Source: Blastococcus sp. HT6-4 (GTDB lineage: Bacteria; Actinomycetota; Actinomycetes; Mycobacteriales; Geodermatophilaceae). Taken from it: a stretch of DNA of 64,000 bases. Below the pieces are notes generated by a model. The model was not told the origin of the DNA. It was given only the letters and a program-made list of their open reading frames with translations, and did not search any database. A program made the translations under genes and the position numbers. The stretch lies in NCBI RefSeq assembly GCF_039679125.1, contig NZ_CP155551.1, forward strand, positions 3,286,001-3,350,000, read 5' to 3'. Below, one piece after another: positions 48,371 to 61,248 of this stretch (position 1 is its first letter; the number at the start of each line of letters is the position of its first letter).

Positions 48371-48429
48371 TACGCGAGTACGAGGACGCCGCGGGTGCGG
48401 GCGTCGGCGAGCATGCTGGTGCGAGGCAC
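48370..48429 (-). CDS. ilvB leader peptide (Val-Leu-Val-Leu)
   Basis: The peptide reads MPRTSMLADARTRGVLVLA then TAG, from the GTG at 48429, or 14 aa from the ATG at 48414. Codons GTC-CTC-GTA-CTC lie at 48387-48376. There is no Ile codon. The GTG lies 6 nt after the -10 CACAGT, so the leader mRNA is probably leaderless, as known for some actinobacterial ilvB leaders. Confidence 0.75.
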   Translation of the reverse strand: MPRTSMLADARTRGVLVLA

Positions 48430-48435
48430 CCCGTC

Positions 48436-48465
48436 ACTGTGCGCCCCCTCGCGGCCCGGCGTCAA
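48436..48465 (-). promoter_or_regulatory. ilvBNC promoter
   Basis: The -35 TTGACG (48465-48460) and -10 CACAGT (48441-48436) are separated by 18 nt. The predicted transcription start coincides with the leader GTG at 48429. Confidence 0.65.
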
Positions 48466-48489
48466 CCACCTCGTCCCACTAGGTGGACA

Positions 48490-48520
48490 CCGGCGTCCAG
48501 ATCTGACATCCGGACGCCGG
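48490..48520 (-). terminator. Hairpin downstream of ilvD
   Basis: A 9-bp perfect stem (CCGGCGTCC at 48490-48498 with 48512-48520, 13-nt loop) lies 12 nt past the ilvD stop. It isolates ilvD from the ilvB promoter. There is no U-run. Confidence 0.55.
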
Positions 48521-48532
48521 CGTCCCCCGCGG

Positions 48533-50257
48533 TCACCCGCAGATGGCACCCTGCGCGGCGGAGCCGACCAGCTTCGCGTACTTGCCGAGCACCCCGGTGG
48601 TGTAGCGCGGCGGCAGGGGCTCCCAGCTCTCGCGGCGGGCGGCGAGCTCCGCGTCGTCGACCAGGAGGTCGAGGGTGCGGGTCGTCAGGTCCAGCCGGAT
48701 CCGGTCGCCGTCGCGGACGAGCGCGATCGGGCCGCCGTCGGCCGCCTCGGGGGCCACGTGCCCGATGCACAGCCCCGTGGTGCCGCCGGAGAACCGGCCG
48801 TCGGTGAGCAGGAGGACGTCCTTGCCCAGGCCCGCGCCCTTGATCGCCCCGGTGACGGCGAGCATCTCCCGCATGCCCGGACCACCCCGCGGGCCCTCGT
48901 AGCGGATGACGACGACGTCGCCGGCGTTCAGCGTGCCGTCGGTGACGGCGTCCATGGCGCCCTGCTCGCCGTCGAAGACGCGGGCGGTGCCCTCGAAGAC
49001 CTCGGCGTCGAAGCCGGCCGACTTCACGACCGCCCCCTCGGGCGAGAGTGATCCGCGGAGGACGACGATGCCGCCGGTCCGGTGGATGGGCTCGTTCATC
49101 GCGTGGATGATCGTGCCGTCCGGGTCCGGCGGGGCGATCTCGGCCAGGTTCTCCGCCATCGTCTTCCCGGTCACGGTGAGCGTGTCCCCGTGCAGCAGCC
49201 CGGCGTCGAGCAGCGCCCGCAGCACGACCGGGACACCGCCGATCCGGTCGACGTCGGTCATGACGAAGCGGCCGAAGGGCTTGACGTCGGCCAGGTGCGG
49301 GGTGCGGTCGCCGATCCGGTTGAAGTCCTCGAGCGTGAGGTCGACCTGCGCCTCGTGCGCGATCGCCATCAGGTGCAGGACGGCGTTGGTCGAGCCGCCG
49401 AGCGCCATGACGACGGTGATCGCGTTCTCGAAGGCCTCCCTGGTCATGATCTGGCGCGCGGTGATGCCCTTGCGCAGGAGGTTCACGACCGCCTCGCCGG
49501 AGGCGACGGCGAACGCGTCGCGCCGGCTGTCGGGAGCCGGCGGGGCCGCGCTGCCGGGCAGCGCCATGCCCAGCGCCTCGGCGACGCTGGCCATGGTGTT
49601 GGCCGTGTACATGCCGCCGCAGGAGCCCTGCCCGGGGCAGGCCGCCTTCTCGATCTCGGCCAGCTCGTCGCGGGTGATGAGGCCGCGGGCGCAGGCCCCC
49701 ACGCCCTCGAAGACGTCGATGATCGTCAGATCGCGGTCGCCGAGCTTGCCCGGCATCGTCGAGCCCGAGTAGAGGAACACGCTGGCGAGGTCCAGCCGCG
49801 CGGCGGCCATCAGCATGCCGGGCAGCGACTTGTCGCACCCGGCCAGCAGCACCGAGCCGTCCAGCCGCTCGGCGAACATGACGGTCTCGACGGAGTCGGC
49901 GATGACCTCGCGGGAGACCAGCGAGGCGCGCATCCCCTCGTGGCCCATCGAGATGCCGTCGGACACCGAGATGGTGCCGAACTCCAGCGGGTAGCCGCCG
50001 GCGGCGTGCACGCCCTCCTTGGCCCGCTTGGCCAGCCGGTCCAGCGAGAGGTTGCACGGGGTGATCTCGTTCCACGACGAGGCGACGCCGATCTGCGGCT
50101 TCTCCCAGTCGTCGTCGCCCATGCCCACCGCGCGCAGCATGGCCCGGGCCGGCGCCTTCGCCAGGCCGTCGGTCACCTCGTAGCTGCGCGGCTTGAGCGG
50201 GCTGTGCGTCTCGCTGGCCGGTTCGTTGCCGGGGATGAGGTCCTCGCCGATCGTCAC
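48533..50257 (-). CDS. ilvD: Dihydroxy-acid dehydratase
   Basis: This Fe-S dehydratase forms the 2-keto acids of Val and Ile. The 574-aa protein shows cluster Cys in [10 protein letters not shown] and [14 protein letters not shown], and the segment [19 protein letters not shown]. The GTG at 50257 gives [16 protein letters not shown] 8 nt upstream suggests a leaderless mRNA separate from ilvBNC. In M. tuberculosis ilvD lies elsewhere, so its place next to ilvBNC is a local difference. Confidence 0.96.
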   Translation of the reverse strand: MTIGEDLIPGNEPASETHSPLKPRSYEVTDGLAKAPARAMLRAVGMGDDDWEKPQIGVASSWNEITPCNLSLDRLAKRAKEGVHAAGGYPLEFGTISVSDGISMGHEGMRASLVSREVIADSVETVMFAERLDGSVLLAGCDKSLPGMLMAAARLDLASVFLYSGSTMPGKLGDRDLTIIDVFEGVGACARGLITRDELAEIEKAACPGQGSCGGMYTANTMASVAEALGMALPGSAAPPAPDSRRDAFAVASGEAVVNLLRKGITARQIMTREAFENAITVVMALGGSTNAVLHLMAIAHEAQVDLTLEDFNRIGDRTPHLADVKPFGRFVMTDVDRIGGVPVVLRALLDAGLLHGDTLTVTGKTMAENLAEIAPPDPDGTIIHAMNEPIHRTGGIVVLRGSLSPEGAVVKSAGFDAEVFEGTARVFDGEQGAMDAVTDGTLNAGDVVVIRYEGPRGGPGMREMLAVTGAIKGAGLGKDVLLLTDGRFSGGTTGLCIGHVAPEAADGGPIALVRDGDRIRLDLTTRTLDLLVDDAELAARRESWEPLPPRYTTGVLGKYAKLVGSAAQGAICG

Positions 50258-50322
50258 GAGCGGCGATGGTAGGCCGGTGCCCGTCCCCGGGGGCGCGGCC
50301 GGGGGTGGCAGCATCGTTCCGC

Positions 50323-50736
50323 GTGCCCCCTCCCGCCCGGTTCCGGATGGGCCGGACCGCGCTGCTGCCCGTGGTCGTGCTCGCGGTCTGCGTCGTCCCG
50401 ACGGCCGCCGCGTCGCCGTGGCTGCTGCTCCTGCTGCTCGTCCCGGTCGCCGTCGCCGCATGGGTGCTGCGGGCCGGGGTCGACGTCGGCGAGGACGGGG
50501 TCACCGCCCGCTCCCTGGTCGGTTCCCGCACGGTGCCCTGGTCCGAGACGGCCGGCCTGCGGGTGGGCGAGCGCGGAGCGCTCTGGCTGGTCACCACCCG
50601 GGGCACCGAGATCCGCCTGCCGGTGCTGCGGTCGCGCGACCTGCCCCGGCTGGCGGCGGCCTCGGGCGGCCGGCTGGAGGTCCCCCTCCCCCGGCCCGGT
50701 AGCGCCCGGCCCCTCAGTACTCGCCGACGACGTTGA
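50323..50736 (+). CDS. PH-domain membrane protein (Cfp6-like)
   Basis: This 137-aa protein has two closely spaced hydrophobic segments (about residues 12-45) followed by a bacterial PH domain ([28 protein letters not shown] ... [14 protein letters not shown]). It matches the Rv3004/Cfp6 position and type. Function is unknown. The GTG at 50323 is preferred; an ATG at 50347 is also possible. Its 3' end overlaps the converging dehydrogenase gene by 23 nt. Confidence 0.8.
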   Translation: MPPPARFRMGRTALLPVVVLAVCVVPTAAASPWLLLLLLVPVAVAAWVLRAGVDVGEDGVTARSLVGSRTVPWSETAGLRVGERGALWLVTTRGTEIRLPVLRSRDLPRLAAASGGRLEVPLPRPGSARPLSTRRRR

Positions 50737-51661
50737 TCAGCGGCTGCCCGGCGAGGACCCGGCGGAGCTGCTCGGTGACCGCCGCGGTCGCCCGCGCGTC
50801 GGTCTGGGGCACCGCGCCGCCGACGTGCGGGGTGAGGAGCAGCCCGGGGGCCGACCACAGCGGGTGGCCCGCGGGCAGCGGCTCGGGGTCGGTCACGTCC
50901 AGCGCCGCGCGCAGCCGCCCCGTGGTCAGCTCGGCGACGAGGGCGTCGGTGTCGACGACGACGCCCCGGGCGGCGTTGACCAGCAGCGCTCCGTCCGGCA
51001 TCGCGGCGAGGAACTCCACGTCGACCATGCCGGTGGTCGCCGGTGTCACCGGCACGATGAGGATCACGACGTCGGCCTGCGGGAGCAGATCGGGGAGCTC
51101 GCTGATGGCCCGCACACCGTCGCGGGCGGTGCGCGCGACGTAGGTCAGCTCGACGTCGAACCCGGCGAGCATCCGGCCGATGGCCCGGCCGATGTCGCCC
51201 GCGCCGACCACGAGCACGCGGGCCCCGACCAGCGACCGGTGGGTGCTGAACGACCACCGGCCGGCGTCCTGCTCCCGGACGAAGAACGGCAGCCCGCGCT
51301 GGGCCGCGAGCGTCGCAGCGACCGCCCACTCCGCCGTCGACGGCGTGTGCGCCCCCCGGGCGTTGCACAGGACGACCCCCGCTGGCAGCCGTCCGGCGAA
51401 CTTCTCGGCGCCCGCGGTGAGCAGCTGCACGAGGCGCAGGCCGGGCAGCGCGGCGAAGAACTCATCATCCGGCACCGGGGCGCCACCGGAGCGCGGCACC
51501 CAGACCTGCGCGAGCGCGGCGTCACCGGCCGGCGCGCCCTCCGCGGGGTCGACGCGGTGTGCGCGCACGCGGGGGGACAACGCCTCCACGGCGGCTCCGA
51601 GGGCGCGGGAGGGCACCAGGACGTGCAGCGCCTCGTCGGCCGGCAGTTCCAGGGTCGTCAC
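50714..51661 (-). CDS. D-isomer 2-hydroxyacid dehydrogenase
   Basis: This 315-aa NAD(P)-dependent dehydrogenase has the Rossmann motif VLVVGAGDIGRAIGRML and the catalytic set Arg (VNAARGVVVD), Glu (DVTDPEPLP) and His (LTPHVGGAV). It is a short form without an ACT domain, so it is not SerA; substrate unknown (glyoxylate/hydroxypyruvate type possible). The GTG lies 6 nt after TAGCGT, which suggests a leaderless mRNA. It is divergent from the LppZ-like gene. Confidence 0.87.
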   Translation of the reverse strand: MTTLELPADEALHVLVPSRALGAAVEALSPRVRAHRVDPAEGAPAGDAALAQVWVPRSGGAPVPDDEFFAALPGLRLVQLLTAGAEKFAGRLPAGVVLCNARGAHTPSTAEWAVAATLAAQRGLPFFVREQDAGRWSFSTHRSLVGARVLVVGAGDIGRAIGRMLAGFDVELTYVARTARDGVRAISELPDLLPQADVVILIVPVTPATTGMVDVEFLAAMPDGALLVNAARGVVVDTDALVAELTTGRLRAALDVTDPEPLPAGHPLWSAPGLLLTPHVGGAVPQTDARATAAVTEQLRRVLAGQPLINVVGEY

Positions 51662-51735
51662 GGCCTCACGCTAGCCAGCGGCACAGGGCTCGCGCACACG
51701 GCGTCCGGCTCCCCGGCGCACGTACTGTGGGCCGG

Positions 51736-52866
51736 GTGAGGCCGACGAGGGCGCGGAGCGCACCGCGGGTGCTCGCCACCCTGCTGGCCGGCGTGCTGCT
51801 CTCCGGCTGCGGGGGCGGCGGGTACGAGCCCGCCGGCCCGTTCCGCCCCCTGCCCGAGGGCGCACCGCCGGAGGTCGGGCCGCCCCCGGCCCCCGTGCCG
51901 GCCCCCGCCGAGCCGGCCCAGCCGGGATCGGGCGAGGAGGCCGGCGACCCCAACGTCGTCGCCTCCGGGCTGAGCGTCCCCACCGGCCTGGTGATCCTCC
52001 CCGACGGATCGGCGATCGTCGGCGAGCGGGACACCGGGCGGCTGCTCCAGGTGTTCCCCGACCGCTCCCCGGTGCGGGAGCTCATGACCCTGCCCGGCCT
52101 GGACACGACGGGCGACGGCGGACTGCTGGGGCTGACGCTGTCCCCGACGTTCCCCGAGGACGGCCTGCTGTTCGCCTACGTCTCCACCGCCGCCGACAAC
52201 CGGGTGGTCCGCTTCCCCATCGGTGGCACCCCCAACCCGGTCCTCACCGGGATCCCCCGCGGCGAGGTCGGCAACGGAGGCGGGCTGCTCACGGGTGCCG
52301 ACGGGTACCTCTACGTCGGCACCGGGGACGCCGGCGACCCCGCGCTGGCGGCCGACCCGGCGTCGCTGGCCGGCAAGGTGCTGAGGATCGACGTCTTCGG
52401 CCACCCCGCCGGGCCCGGCGGCCCGGTGTTCAGCCGGGGCCACCGCGACGTCACGGCGCTGTGCCAGGACCAGCAGCGGATGTACGCCACGGACGAGGCC
52501 CGCGAGGGCCCCGACGAGTTCGACGTCGTCCAGGAGGGCGGCGACGGCGCACCGCTGTTCGAGGTCCCCGCCGAGCAGGGCGGGCTCGGCGGCTGCGCCG
52601 TGGCCAACGGCACGGTCTTCCTCGGGGCGCTGGACGGCGAGCGCGTGCACGTCATGACCCTCGACCGCAGCGGCGCGCCGCTCGAGGACACCACCGGCGA
52701 GGTGCTGGCCGACCGGTACGGCCGGCTGCGCAGCGTCGTCCTCGACACCGAGGGCGCGCTGTGGATCACCACCTCGAACCGCGACGGCATCGGCACCCCC
52801 GCCGAGGACGACGACAAGGTGCTGCGCATCCGCCCGCCCGGCGGCCAGCCCGACTCCCCGCTGTAG
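51736..52866 (+). CDS. lppZ: LppZ-like lipoprotein, PQQ-dependent sugar dehydrogenase fold
   Basis: This 376-aa lipoprotein has a lipobox LLSGC (Cys25), a Pro/Ala/Glu-rich linker (about 30-70) and a six-bladed beta-propeller of the soluble glucose/aldose dehydrogenase type. Propeller motifs include VPTGLVILPDGSAIVGERDTGRLL, GLLGLTLSPTFPEDGLLFAYVS and GYLYVGTGDAGDP. Actual PQQ use and substrate are unproven. The position matches Rv3006 (lppZ). The GTG follows TACTGT by 7 nt. Confidence 0.83.
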   Translation: MRPTRARSAPRVLATLLAGVLLSGCGGGGYEPAGPFRPLPEGAPPEVGPPPAPVPAPAEPAQPGSGEEAGDPNVVASGLSVPTGLVILPDGSAIVGERDTGRLLQVFPDRSPVRELMTLPGLDTTGDGGLLGLTLSPTFPEDGLLFAYVSTAADNRVVRFPIGGTPNPVLTGIPRGEVGNGGGLLTGADGYLYVGTGDAGDPALAADPASLAGKVLRIDVFGHPAGPGGPVFSRGHRDVTALCQDQQRMYATDEAREGPDEFDVVQEGGDGAPLFEVPAEQGGLGGCAVANGTVFLGALDGERVHVMTLDRSGAPLEDTTGEVLADRYGRLRSVVLDTEGALWITTSNRDGIGTPAEDDDKVLRIRPPGGQPDSPL

Positions 52867-52880
52867 ACCGGTCCCCGCCG

Positions 52881-53423
52881 TCACCGCCGGAAGCGGTGGA
52901 CGACGTGGTCGGGCGGGTCCACCGGATTGTCCGGCTCGAGGTCGCCCTCGGCGTACCAGGTGGCGCCCGCGCGGCGCAGCGCCCGCCAGGACGCCTCGTT
53001 GCCCAGCGCCACGGGCACCAGGACGTCCCGCGCGTCGGGGTGGCCGGCGAACCCGCGCGCGACGGCGGCCGCGATGAGCGCCGCCCCCAGGCCCCGGCCG
53101 CGGGCGTCCGCGGTGCCGACCAGGTAGTCGATGCTCAACGCGCCCGGCGGCACCGGGCACACCGCGCTCAGCTCCGCGAGCGAGCCCGGCTCGTCGGCCA
53201 GCCGGTACACCTGCACCAGCCCGAACGGCTCGCCCGCGTGCACCCCGACGTACACCGCGGTGGGATCGGTGCCGTCGACGCTGGAGCCGTACTGCGCCTC
53301 GACGGCCGCCGCGCCGGGGTCGTCGGCCCACCAGCGGGCCACGAGCGGCTCCGCGAGCCAGCGCGCGATCAGCGGGAAGTCCGCACGCCGGAGGGGCCGC
53401 AGCGCGACCTCGGGCAGGTCCAC
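52881..53423 (-). CDS. GNAT acetyltransferase, AAC(6')/RimJ-like
   Basis: This 180-aa protein begins LRPLRRADFPLIARWLAEPLVARWW, the pattern of the aminoglycoside 6'-acetyltransferase-like and siderophore acetyltransferase-like branch. Its acetyl-CoA loop is GTADARGRGLGAALIAAAV. The substrate cannot be told from sequence. The GTG is 7 nt after TAGCCT, which overlaps the gatB stop codon, so it may have its own promoter inside the gat operon end. Confidence 0.82.
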   Translation of the reverse strand: MDLPEVALRPLRRADFPLIARWLAEPLVARWWADDPGAAAVEAQYGSSVDGTDPTAVYVGVHAGEPFGLVQVYRLADEPGSLAELSAVCPVPPGALSIDYLVGTADARGRGLGAALIAAAVARGFAGHPDARDVLVPVALGNEASWRALRRAGATWYAEGDLEPDNPVDPPDHVVHRFRR

Positions 53424-53433
53424 GCCGGACAGG

Positions 53434-54936
53434 CTAGGAGCTGACCAGCCGCTCCTCCAGCATCCGCTTGACCGTGGCCGCGTCGGCCTTGCCGCGGGTC
53501 GTCTTCATGACCGCGCCGACCAGCGCCCCGATCGCCTGCACCTTCCCACCGCGCACCTTGTCGGCGACGTCGGGGTTGCTCTCGATCGCCGCGTCGACGG
53601 CGGCGACCAGCTCGTCGGACTCCCCCATGACCGCCAGGCCGCGGGCCTCGACGACGGCGGCCGGATCGCCCTCACCGGCGAGGACCCCGTCGAGCGCCTG
53701 CCGGGCCAGCTGGTCGTTGATCGTGCCGGCGGAGATGAGGCCGATCAGCTCGGCGACCTGCGCCGGGGTCACGGCCAGCTCGCCCAGGTCGGTGCCGGCG
53801 TCGTTGGCCCGGCGGGCCAGCTCGCCGAGCCACCACTTGCGGGCGTCGCCGGGCGAGGCGCCGGCGGCCACCGTCTCGCTGACCAGCTCGACGGCGCCCG
53901 CGTTGACCAGCCACGCCATCTCCGTCGGCGAGATCCCCCACTCGTCGGAGAGGCGGGCCCGGCGGGCGGCGGGCAGCTCGGGCAGCCCGGCCCGCAACTT
54001 CTCCACCCACTCCTCGTCGGGGGCGATGGGCACCAGGTCGGGCTCGGGGAAGTACCGGTAGTCGGTGGCCTCCTCCTTGCTGCGACCCGAGGAGGTGGTG
54101 CCGGTGTCCTCGTGGAAGTGGCGCGTCTCCTGGACGACGCGCTCACCGGCGTCCAGGACGGCGGCCTGGCGGCGCATCTCGAAGCGCACCGAGCGCTCCA
54201 CCGAACGCAGCGAGTTCACGTTCTTGGTCTCGGTGCGGGTGCCCCACTCGAGGCTGCCGATCGGCGCGAGCGAGGTGTTGACGTCGCAGCGCAGGTTGCC
54301 CTGCTCCATGCGCACCTCGGAGACGCCGAGGGCGAGCAGGATCTCGCGCAGCTCGGTGACGTAGGCCTTGGCCACCTCGGGGGCCTTGGCCCCGGCGCCC
54401 GGGATCGGCCGGGTGACGATCTCCACCAGCGGGATGCCGGCGCGGTTGTAGTCGACCAGCGAGTGGTCGGCGCCGTGGATGCGTCCGGTCGAGCCGCCGA
54501 CGTGCAGGTTCTTGCCGGTGTCCTCCTCGAGGTGCACCCGCTCGATCTCGACGCGGTAGCTCTCGCCGTCGACCTCGACGTCGAGGTGCCCGGCGGTGCA
54601 CAGCGGCTCGTCGTACTGGCTGGTCTGGAAGCCCTTGGGGATGTCCGGGTAGAAGTAGTTCTTCCGCGCGAAGCGCGACCAGGTGGCGATCCGGCAGCCC
54701 AGTGCGAGGCCGATGCGGATGGTGGCCTCGATCGCGGCGGCGTTCGCCGCCGGCAGCGAGCCGGGCAGGCCCAGGCAGACCGGGCAGGTCTGGGTGTTCG
54801 GCTCGGCGCCGAAGGTGGTCGAGCAGCCGCAGAACATCTTCGACGCGGTGCCCAGCTCGACGTGGGTCTCCAGCCCGATCACCGGCTCGTAGCGGGTGAG
54901 GACCTCGTCGTAGTCGACCAGGGTGTCGGTGCTCAT
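53434..54936 (-). CDS. gatB: Asp/Glu-tRNA amidotransferase subunit B
   Basis: This is the kinase and tRNA-recognising subunit of GatCAB, which turns Glu-tRNA-Gln (and Asp-tRNA-Asn) into the correct amide. The 500-aa protein has [10 protein letters not shown], zinc Cys ([20 protein letters not shown] split as CGC and CPVC), the cradle domain and a C-terminal YqeY-like tail ([16 protein letters not shown]). Its ATG overlaps the stop of the small membrane-protein gene. Confidence 0.97.
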   Translation of the reverse strand: MSTDTLVDYDEVLTRYEPVIGLETHVELGTASKMFCGCSTTFGAEPNTQTCPVCLGLPGSLPAANAAAIEATIRIGLALGCRIATWSRFARKNYFYPDIPKGFQTSQYDEPLCTAGHLDVEVDGESYRVEIERVHLEEDTGKNLHVGGSTGRIHGADHSLVDYNRAGIPLVEIVTRPIPGAGAKAPEVAKAYVTELREILLALGVSEVRMEQGNLRCDVNTSLAPIGSLEWGTRTETKNVNSLRSVERSVRFEMRRQAAVLDAGERVVQETRHFHEDTGTTSSGRSKEEATDYRYFPEPDLVPIAPDEEWVEKLRAGLPELPAARRARLSDEWGISPTEMAWLVNAGAVELVSETVAAGASPGDARKWWLGELARRANDAGTDLGELAVTPAQVAELIGLISAGTINDQLARQALDGVLAGEGDPAAVVEARGLAVMGESDELVAAVDAAIESNPDVADKVRGGKVQAIGALVGAVMKTTRGKADAATVKRMLEERLVSS

Positions 54937-55130
54937 GAGGGGGTGTTCTCCTTGGGGCCGGGGCGGCCGGGAGGCTGCGTGCGCCCGGTCAGCCACGCGC
55001 CGATCCCGGTCAGCACGCCGAGGACGATGAACGCGGCGAAGATCACCTCGCCGGTGGTCAGCCAGAGCACGAGCCCGGCGACGACGACGAACGCGGTGAG
55101 CGCCCAGGCCGCTTTCAGGGCACCGTTCAC
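54933..55130 (-). CDS. Small two-helix membrane protein between gatA and gatB
   Basis: This 65-aa protein starts GTG and overlaps the gatA stop (GTGA); its own stop overlaps the gatB start (ATGA). It has two hydrophobic helices (about residues 8-27 and 30-48) and a polar, Pro-rich tail. I do not recognise the family. In M. tuberculosis pfkA lies at this place, so the insertion is lineage-specific. Tight coupling on both sides suggests dosage linked to GatCAB, but its role is unknown. Confidence 0.78.
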   Translation of the reverse strand: MNGALKAAWALTAFVVVAGLVLWLTTGEVIFAAFIVLGVLTGIGAWLTGRTQPPGRPGPKENTPS

Positions 55131-56653
55131 GCCGCACCACCCGCCGCGGTGCGGCCGAGCTCGTCGAGCAGCCGGTGCCCGCGCGCGGCGTCCTGTGCGG
55201 CCTCGAGGGCGGCGGCGACCCGGTAGCAGCGGTCGTCGGCCAGCGCCGGCGCCATGATCTGGAAGCCGACCGGCAGGCCCTCGGACAGCCCGCAGGGCAC
55301 CGAGATGGCCGGCACGCCGGCCAGGCTCGCCGGCAGGGTGCACAGGTCGGCGGCGTACATGGCGATCGGGTCGTCGACGCGGGCGCCGACCGACCAGGCC
55401 ACCGTCGGGCTCGTCGGGCTGACCAGCACGTCGACGTCGTCCCAGGAGCTGGTGAAGTCGCGGGTGATCAGCGTGCGGACCTTCTGCGCCTGGCCGTAGT
55501 AGGCGTCGTAGTAGCCGGCCGACAGCGCGTAGGTGCCGAGGATGATCCGGCGCTTCACCTCGGGGCCGAAGCCCTGCTCGCGGGTGAGCGCCATGACCTC
55601 GTCGAGGTCGCGGGCGCCGTCGTCGCCCACGCGGACGCCGTAGCGGACCCCGTCGAAGCGGGCCAGGTTCGACGACGCCTCGCTCGGCGCGATCAGGTAG
55701 TACGCCGGCAGGGCCAGGTCGAAGGCCGGGCAGGAGACCTCGCGGACCTCGGCTCCCATGCTCTCCAGCAGCGCCACCGCCTCCTGGAAGCGGGCGAGCA
55801 CGCCGTCCTCGTAGCCGTCGGCGTGCCCCTCGCCGCCGAGCTCCCGGACGACGCCCACCGTCAGACCGGCGAGCTCGCCCGCGGCCCCCCGGCGCGCGGC
55901 CTCGGCGAGCACCGGGACGGGCGCGTCGATGCTCGTGGAGTCGTACGCGTCGTGCCCGGCGATCGCCTCGTGCAGCAGCGCCGCGTCGAGGACCGTGCGG
56001 GTCATCGGGCCGGCCTGGTCGAGGCTGGAGGAGAACGCGATCATCCCGTACCGGGAGACCGAGCCATAGGTCGGCTTGTGCCCGACCAGGCCGGTCAGCG
56101 CCGCCGGCTGGCGGATGGAGCCACCCGTGTCCGTGCCCAGCGCCCACGGCGCGAGCCCACCGGCGACGGCCGCGGAGGAGCCGCCCGAGGAGCCGCCGGG
56201 GATCCGGCTGCGGTCCCACGGGTTGCGGGTCACCTGGTAGGCCGAGTTCTCCGTGGACGAACCCATGGCGAACTCGTCCATGTTCGTCTTGCCGAGCAGC
56301 ACGGTGCCCGCGGACTTCAGCCGCGCGGTGACCGTGGCATCGTACGGCGGGCGCCAGCCCTCGAGGATCTTCGACCCGCTGGTGGTGGGGACGCCCTCGG
56401 TGACGAAGACGTCCTTCAGCGCCACCGGGACGCCGGCCAGGGGGCCGAGCTCGCTCCCGGCCGCGCGCGCGGCGTCGACGGCCTCGGCGGCCCCGATCGC
56501 GGCGTCGGCGTCCACGTGCAGGAAGGCACCCAGCTCGCCGTCCACCGCGGCGATGCGCTCGAGGTAGGCGCGGGTGACCTCGGCGGAGCTGACCTCACCG
56601 GCCGAGAGCGCGCGGGACAGCTCGGCGACGTCGGTCGTCGTCACGTCGCTCAC
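55127..56653 (-). CDS. gatA: Asp/Glu-tRNA amidotransferase subunit A
   Basis: This is the glutaminase subunit of GatCAB. The 508-aa amidase-signature enzyme has the triad Lys80 (ALKDVF), cis-Ser155 ([11 protein letters not shown]) and nucleophile Ser179 (GTDTGGSIR). The GTG start overlaps the gatC stop (GTGA). No glnS-type synthetase is present in the window, in line with the indirect route for Gln-tRNA. Confidence 0.97.
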   Translation of the reverse strand: MSDVTTTDVAELSRALSAGEVSSAEVTRAYLERIAAVDGELGAFLHVDADAAIGAAEAVDAARAAGSELGPLAGVPVALKDVFVTEGVPTTSGSKILEGWRPPYDATVTARLKSAGTVLLGKTNMDEFAMGSSTENSAYQVTRNPWDRSRIPGGSSGGSSAAVAGGLAPWALGTDTGGSIRQPAALTGLVGHKPTYGSVSRYGMIAFSSSLDQAGPMTRTVLDAALLHEAIAGHDAYDSTSIDAPVPVLAEAARRGAAGELAGLTVGVVRELGGEGHADGYEDGVLARFQEAVALLESMGAEVREVSCPAFDLALPAYYLIAPSEASSNLARFDGVRYGVRVGDDGARDLDEVMALTREQGFGPEVKRRIILGTYALSAGYYDAYYGQAQKVRTLITRDFTSSWDDVDVLVSPTSPTVAWSVGARVDDPIAMYAADLCTLPASLAGVPAISVPCGLSEGLPVGFQIMAPALADDRCYRVAAALEAAQDAARGHRLLDELGRTAAGGAA

Positions 56654-56967
56654 GACTCCTCCCCGAGGATGCGCGGCACGCGGAAGCGGTCGTCCTCCGC
56701 GGCGGGGGCGCCGGCGAGGACGACGTCGCGGGGCAGGCTCGGCCGGGCGACGTCGGGCCGCATCACGTTGGTCATCGGGACCGCGTGCGTGGTGGGCGCG
56801 ACGTCGGTGACGTCGGCCTTGCCGACCTGCGCCACCGCGTCCAGCACGGCGGCGAGCTGGCCGGCGAAGAGATCGAGCTCCTCGTCGCTGCACGCCAGCC
56901 GGGACAGGTGCGCCAGGTGCGCCACCTCGTCGCGGGTCAGTTGGCCCTTCGGGGAGGGGGTGCTCAT
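56650..56967 (-). CDS. gatC: Asp/Glu-tRNA amidotransferase subunit C
   Basis: This 105-aa subunit stabilises the GatA-GatB complex. It shows [29 protein letters not shown] and the C-terminal [10 protein letters not shown]. The ATG at 56967 (MSTPSPKG) fits the family better than an in-frame start 18 nt upstream. It is the first gene of the gat operon. Confidence 0.95.
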   Translation of the reverse strand: MSTPSPKGQLTRDEVAHLAHLSRLACSDEELDLFAGQLAAVLDAVAQVGKADVTDVAPTTHAVPMTNVMRPDVARPSLPRDVVLAGAPAAEDDRFRVPRILGEES

Positions 56968-57134
56968 GCTGCGGTGGAACTCCACTTCGGCAGTGCCCGT
57001 CGGCCCGCTCTCGGCCCGGGACGTGACCGGGTCACTGTACGTGGGGGCCTCCGTCGCTGGTCAGCGTGAGAGGCTGACCCCGATCGCGATCGACGGAGAT
57101 CGGCCCGCACCGGCGAGGACTTCCCGGAGGAACC

Positions 57135-57815
57135 GTGTCCTATCTCCTGCGCTTGGTCCTGCCCGACCGCCCCGGCGCCCTCGGTGCCGTGGCGACCGCT
57201 CTGGGCACCGCCGGCGTCGACATCGTGTCCCTGGACGTGCTGGAACGGGGCAACGGCATCGCCGTGGACGACGTCGTCGTCGACCTGCCCGACGACCGGT
57301 TGCCCGACGGCCTGATCACCGCCGCGCAGTCGGTGCCCGGGGTGCAGGTGGAGTCGCTGCGACCCTTCGCCGGCCCGCTGGACACCCACCGCGAGCTGGA
57401 GCTCCTCGACGCGCTGGCGCGCGGCGGGGACGGGGCGGCGGCCCGGCTGCTCGCCGCCGAGCTGCCCCGGGTCTTCCACAGCGGCTGGGCGGTCATCCTC
57501 GACGGCGACGGGCAGCCGGCCCCCCTCCCCGAGGAGTCGGTGCTGGCCGCCTCGGAGGCGGCCCCGTCCTTCCTCGGCCTCACCCTGCCCTGGCTGCCGC
57601 TGACCGGGCCGCGGCTGCTCCCGAGCGACGACTCGTGGCTGCCCGAACGCTGGCAGGAGATGGCCATCGAGATGATGACGGCGCCCTACGGCAGCGGGAC
57701 CCGCGCCGTCGTGATCGGCCGCTCGGGCGGCCCGGCGTTCCGGCGCTCGGAGCTGCTGCGGCTGGCGCACCTGACCGGGATCGCCGCCACGGTCACCCAC
57801 CTGCCGCCGGACTGA
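57135..57815 (+). CDS. ACT-domain amino-acid-binding protein
   Basis: This 226-aa protein has an N-terminal ACT domain (YLLRLVLPDRPGALGAVATALGTAGVDIVSLDVL, residues 3-37) and a less conserved C-terminal part that may be a degenerate GAF/acyltransferase-like region. It matches Rv3013 in position. It is probably a small-molecule sensor. GGAGGAACC precedes the GTG. It converges on ligA with a 91-nt gap that holds no clear terminator. Confidence 0.82.
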   Translation: MSYLLRLVLPDRPGALGAVATALGTAGVDIVSLDVLERGNGIAVDDVVVDLPDDRLPDGLITAAQSVPGVQVESLRPFAGPLDTHRELELLDALARGGDGAAARLLAAELPRVFHSGWAVILDGDGQPAPLPEESVLAASEAAPSFLGLTLPWLPLTGPRLLPSDDSWLPERWQEMAIEMMTAPYGSGTRAVVIGRSGGPAFRRSELLRLAHLTGIAATVTHLPPD

Positions 57816-57906
57816 GCAACTCCCCACCGCGCCGGCACGCTCACCACCACCACACCCACCGGCCCGGTCGCCCGGACCATCCCGCCACCGTTCCGACGCC
57901 GGGCGG

Positions 57907-61213
<3,307 letters not shown>

Positions 61214-61248
61214 GACAGCGACGGTATCCCGCCGCCCGGTGCGTCAGG

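Noticed and set aside
50714-51661. A second serA
   Set aside because: The protein is a short 2-hydroxyacid dehydrogenase without the ACT domain, and a full-length serA exists at 41394-42995.
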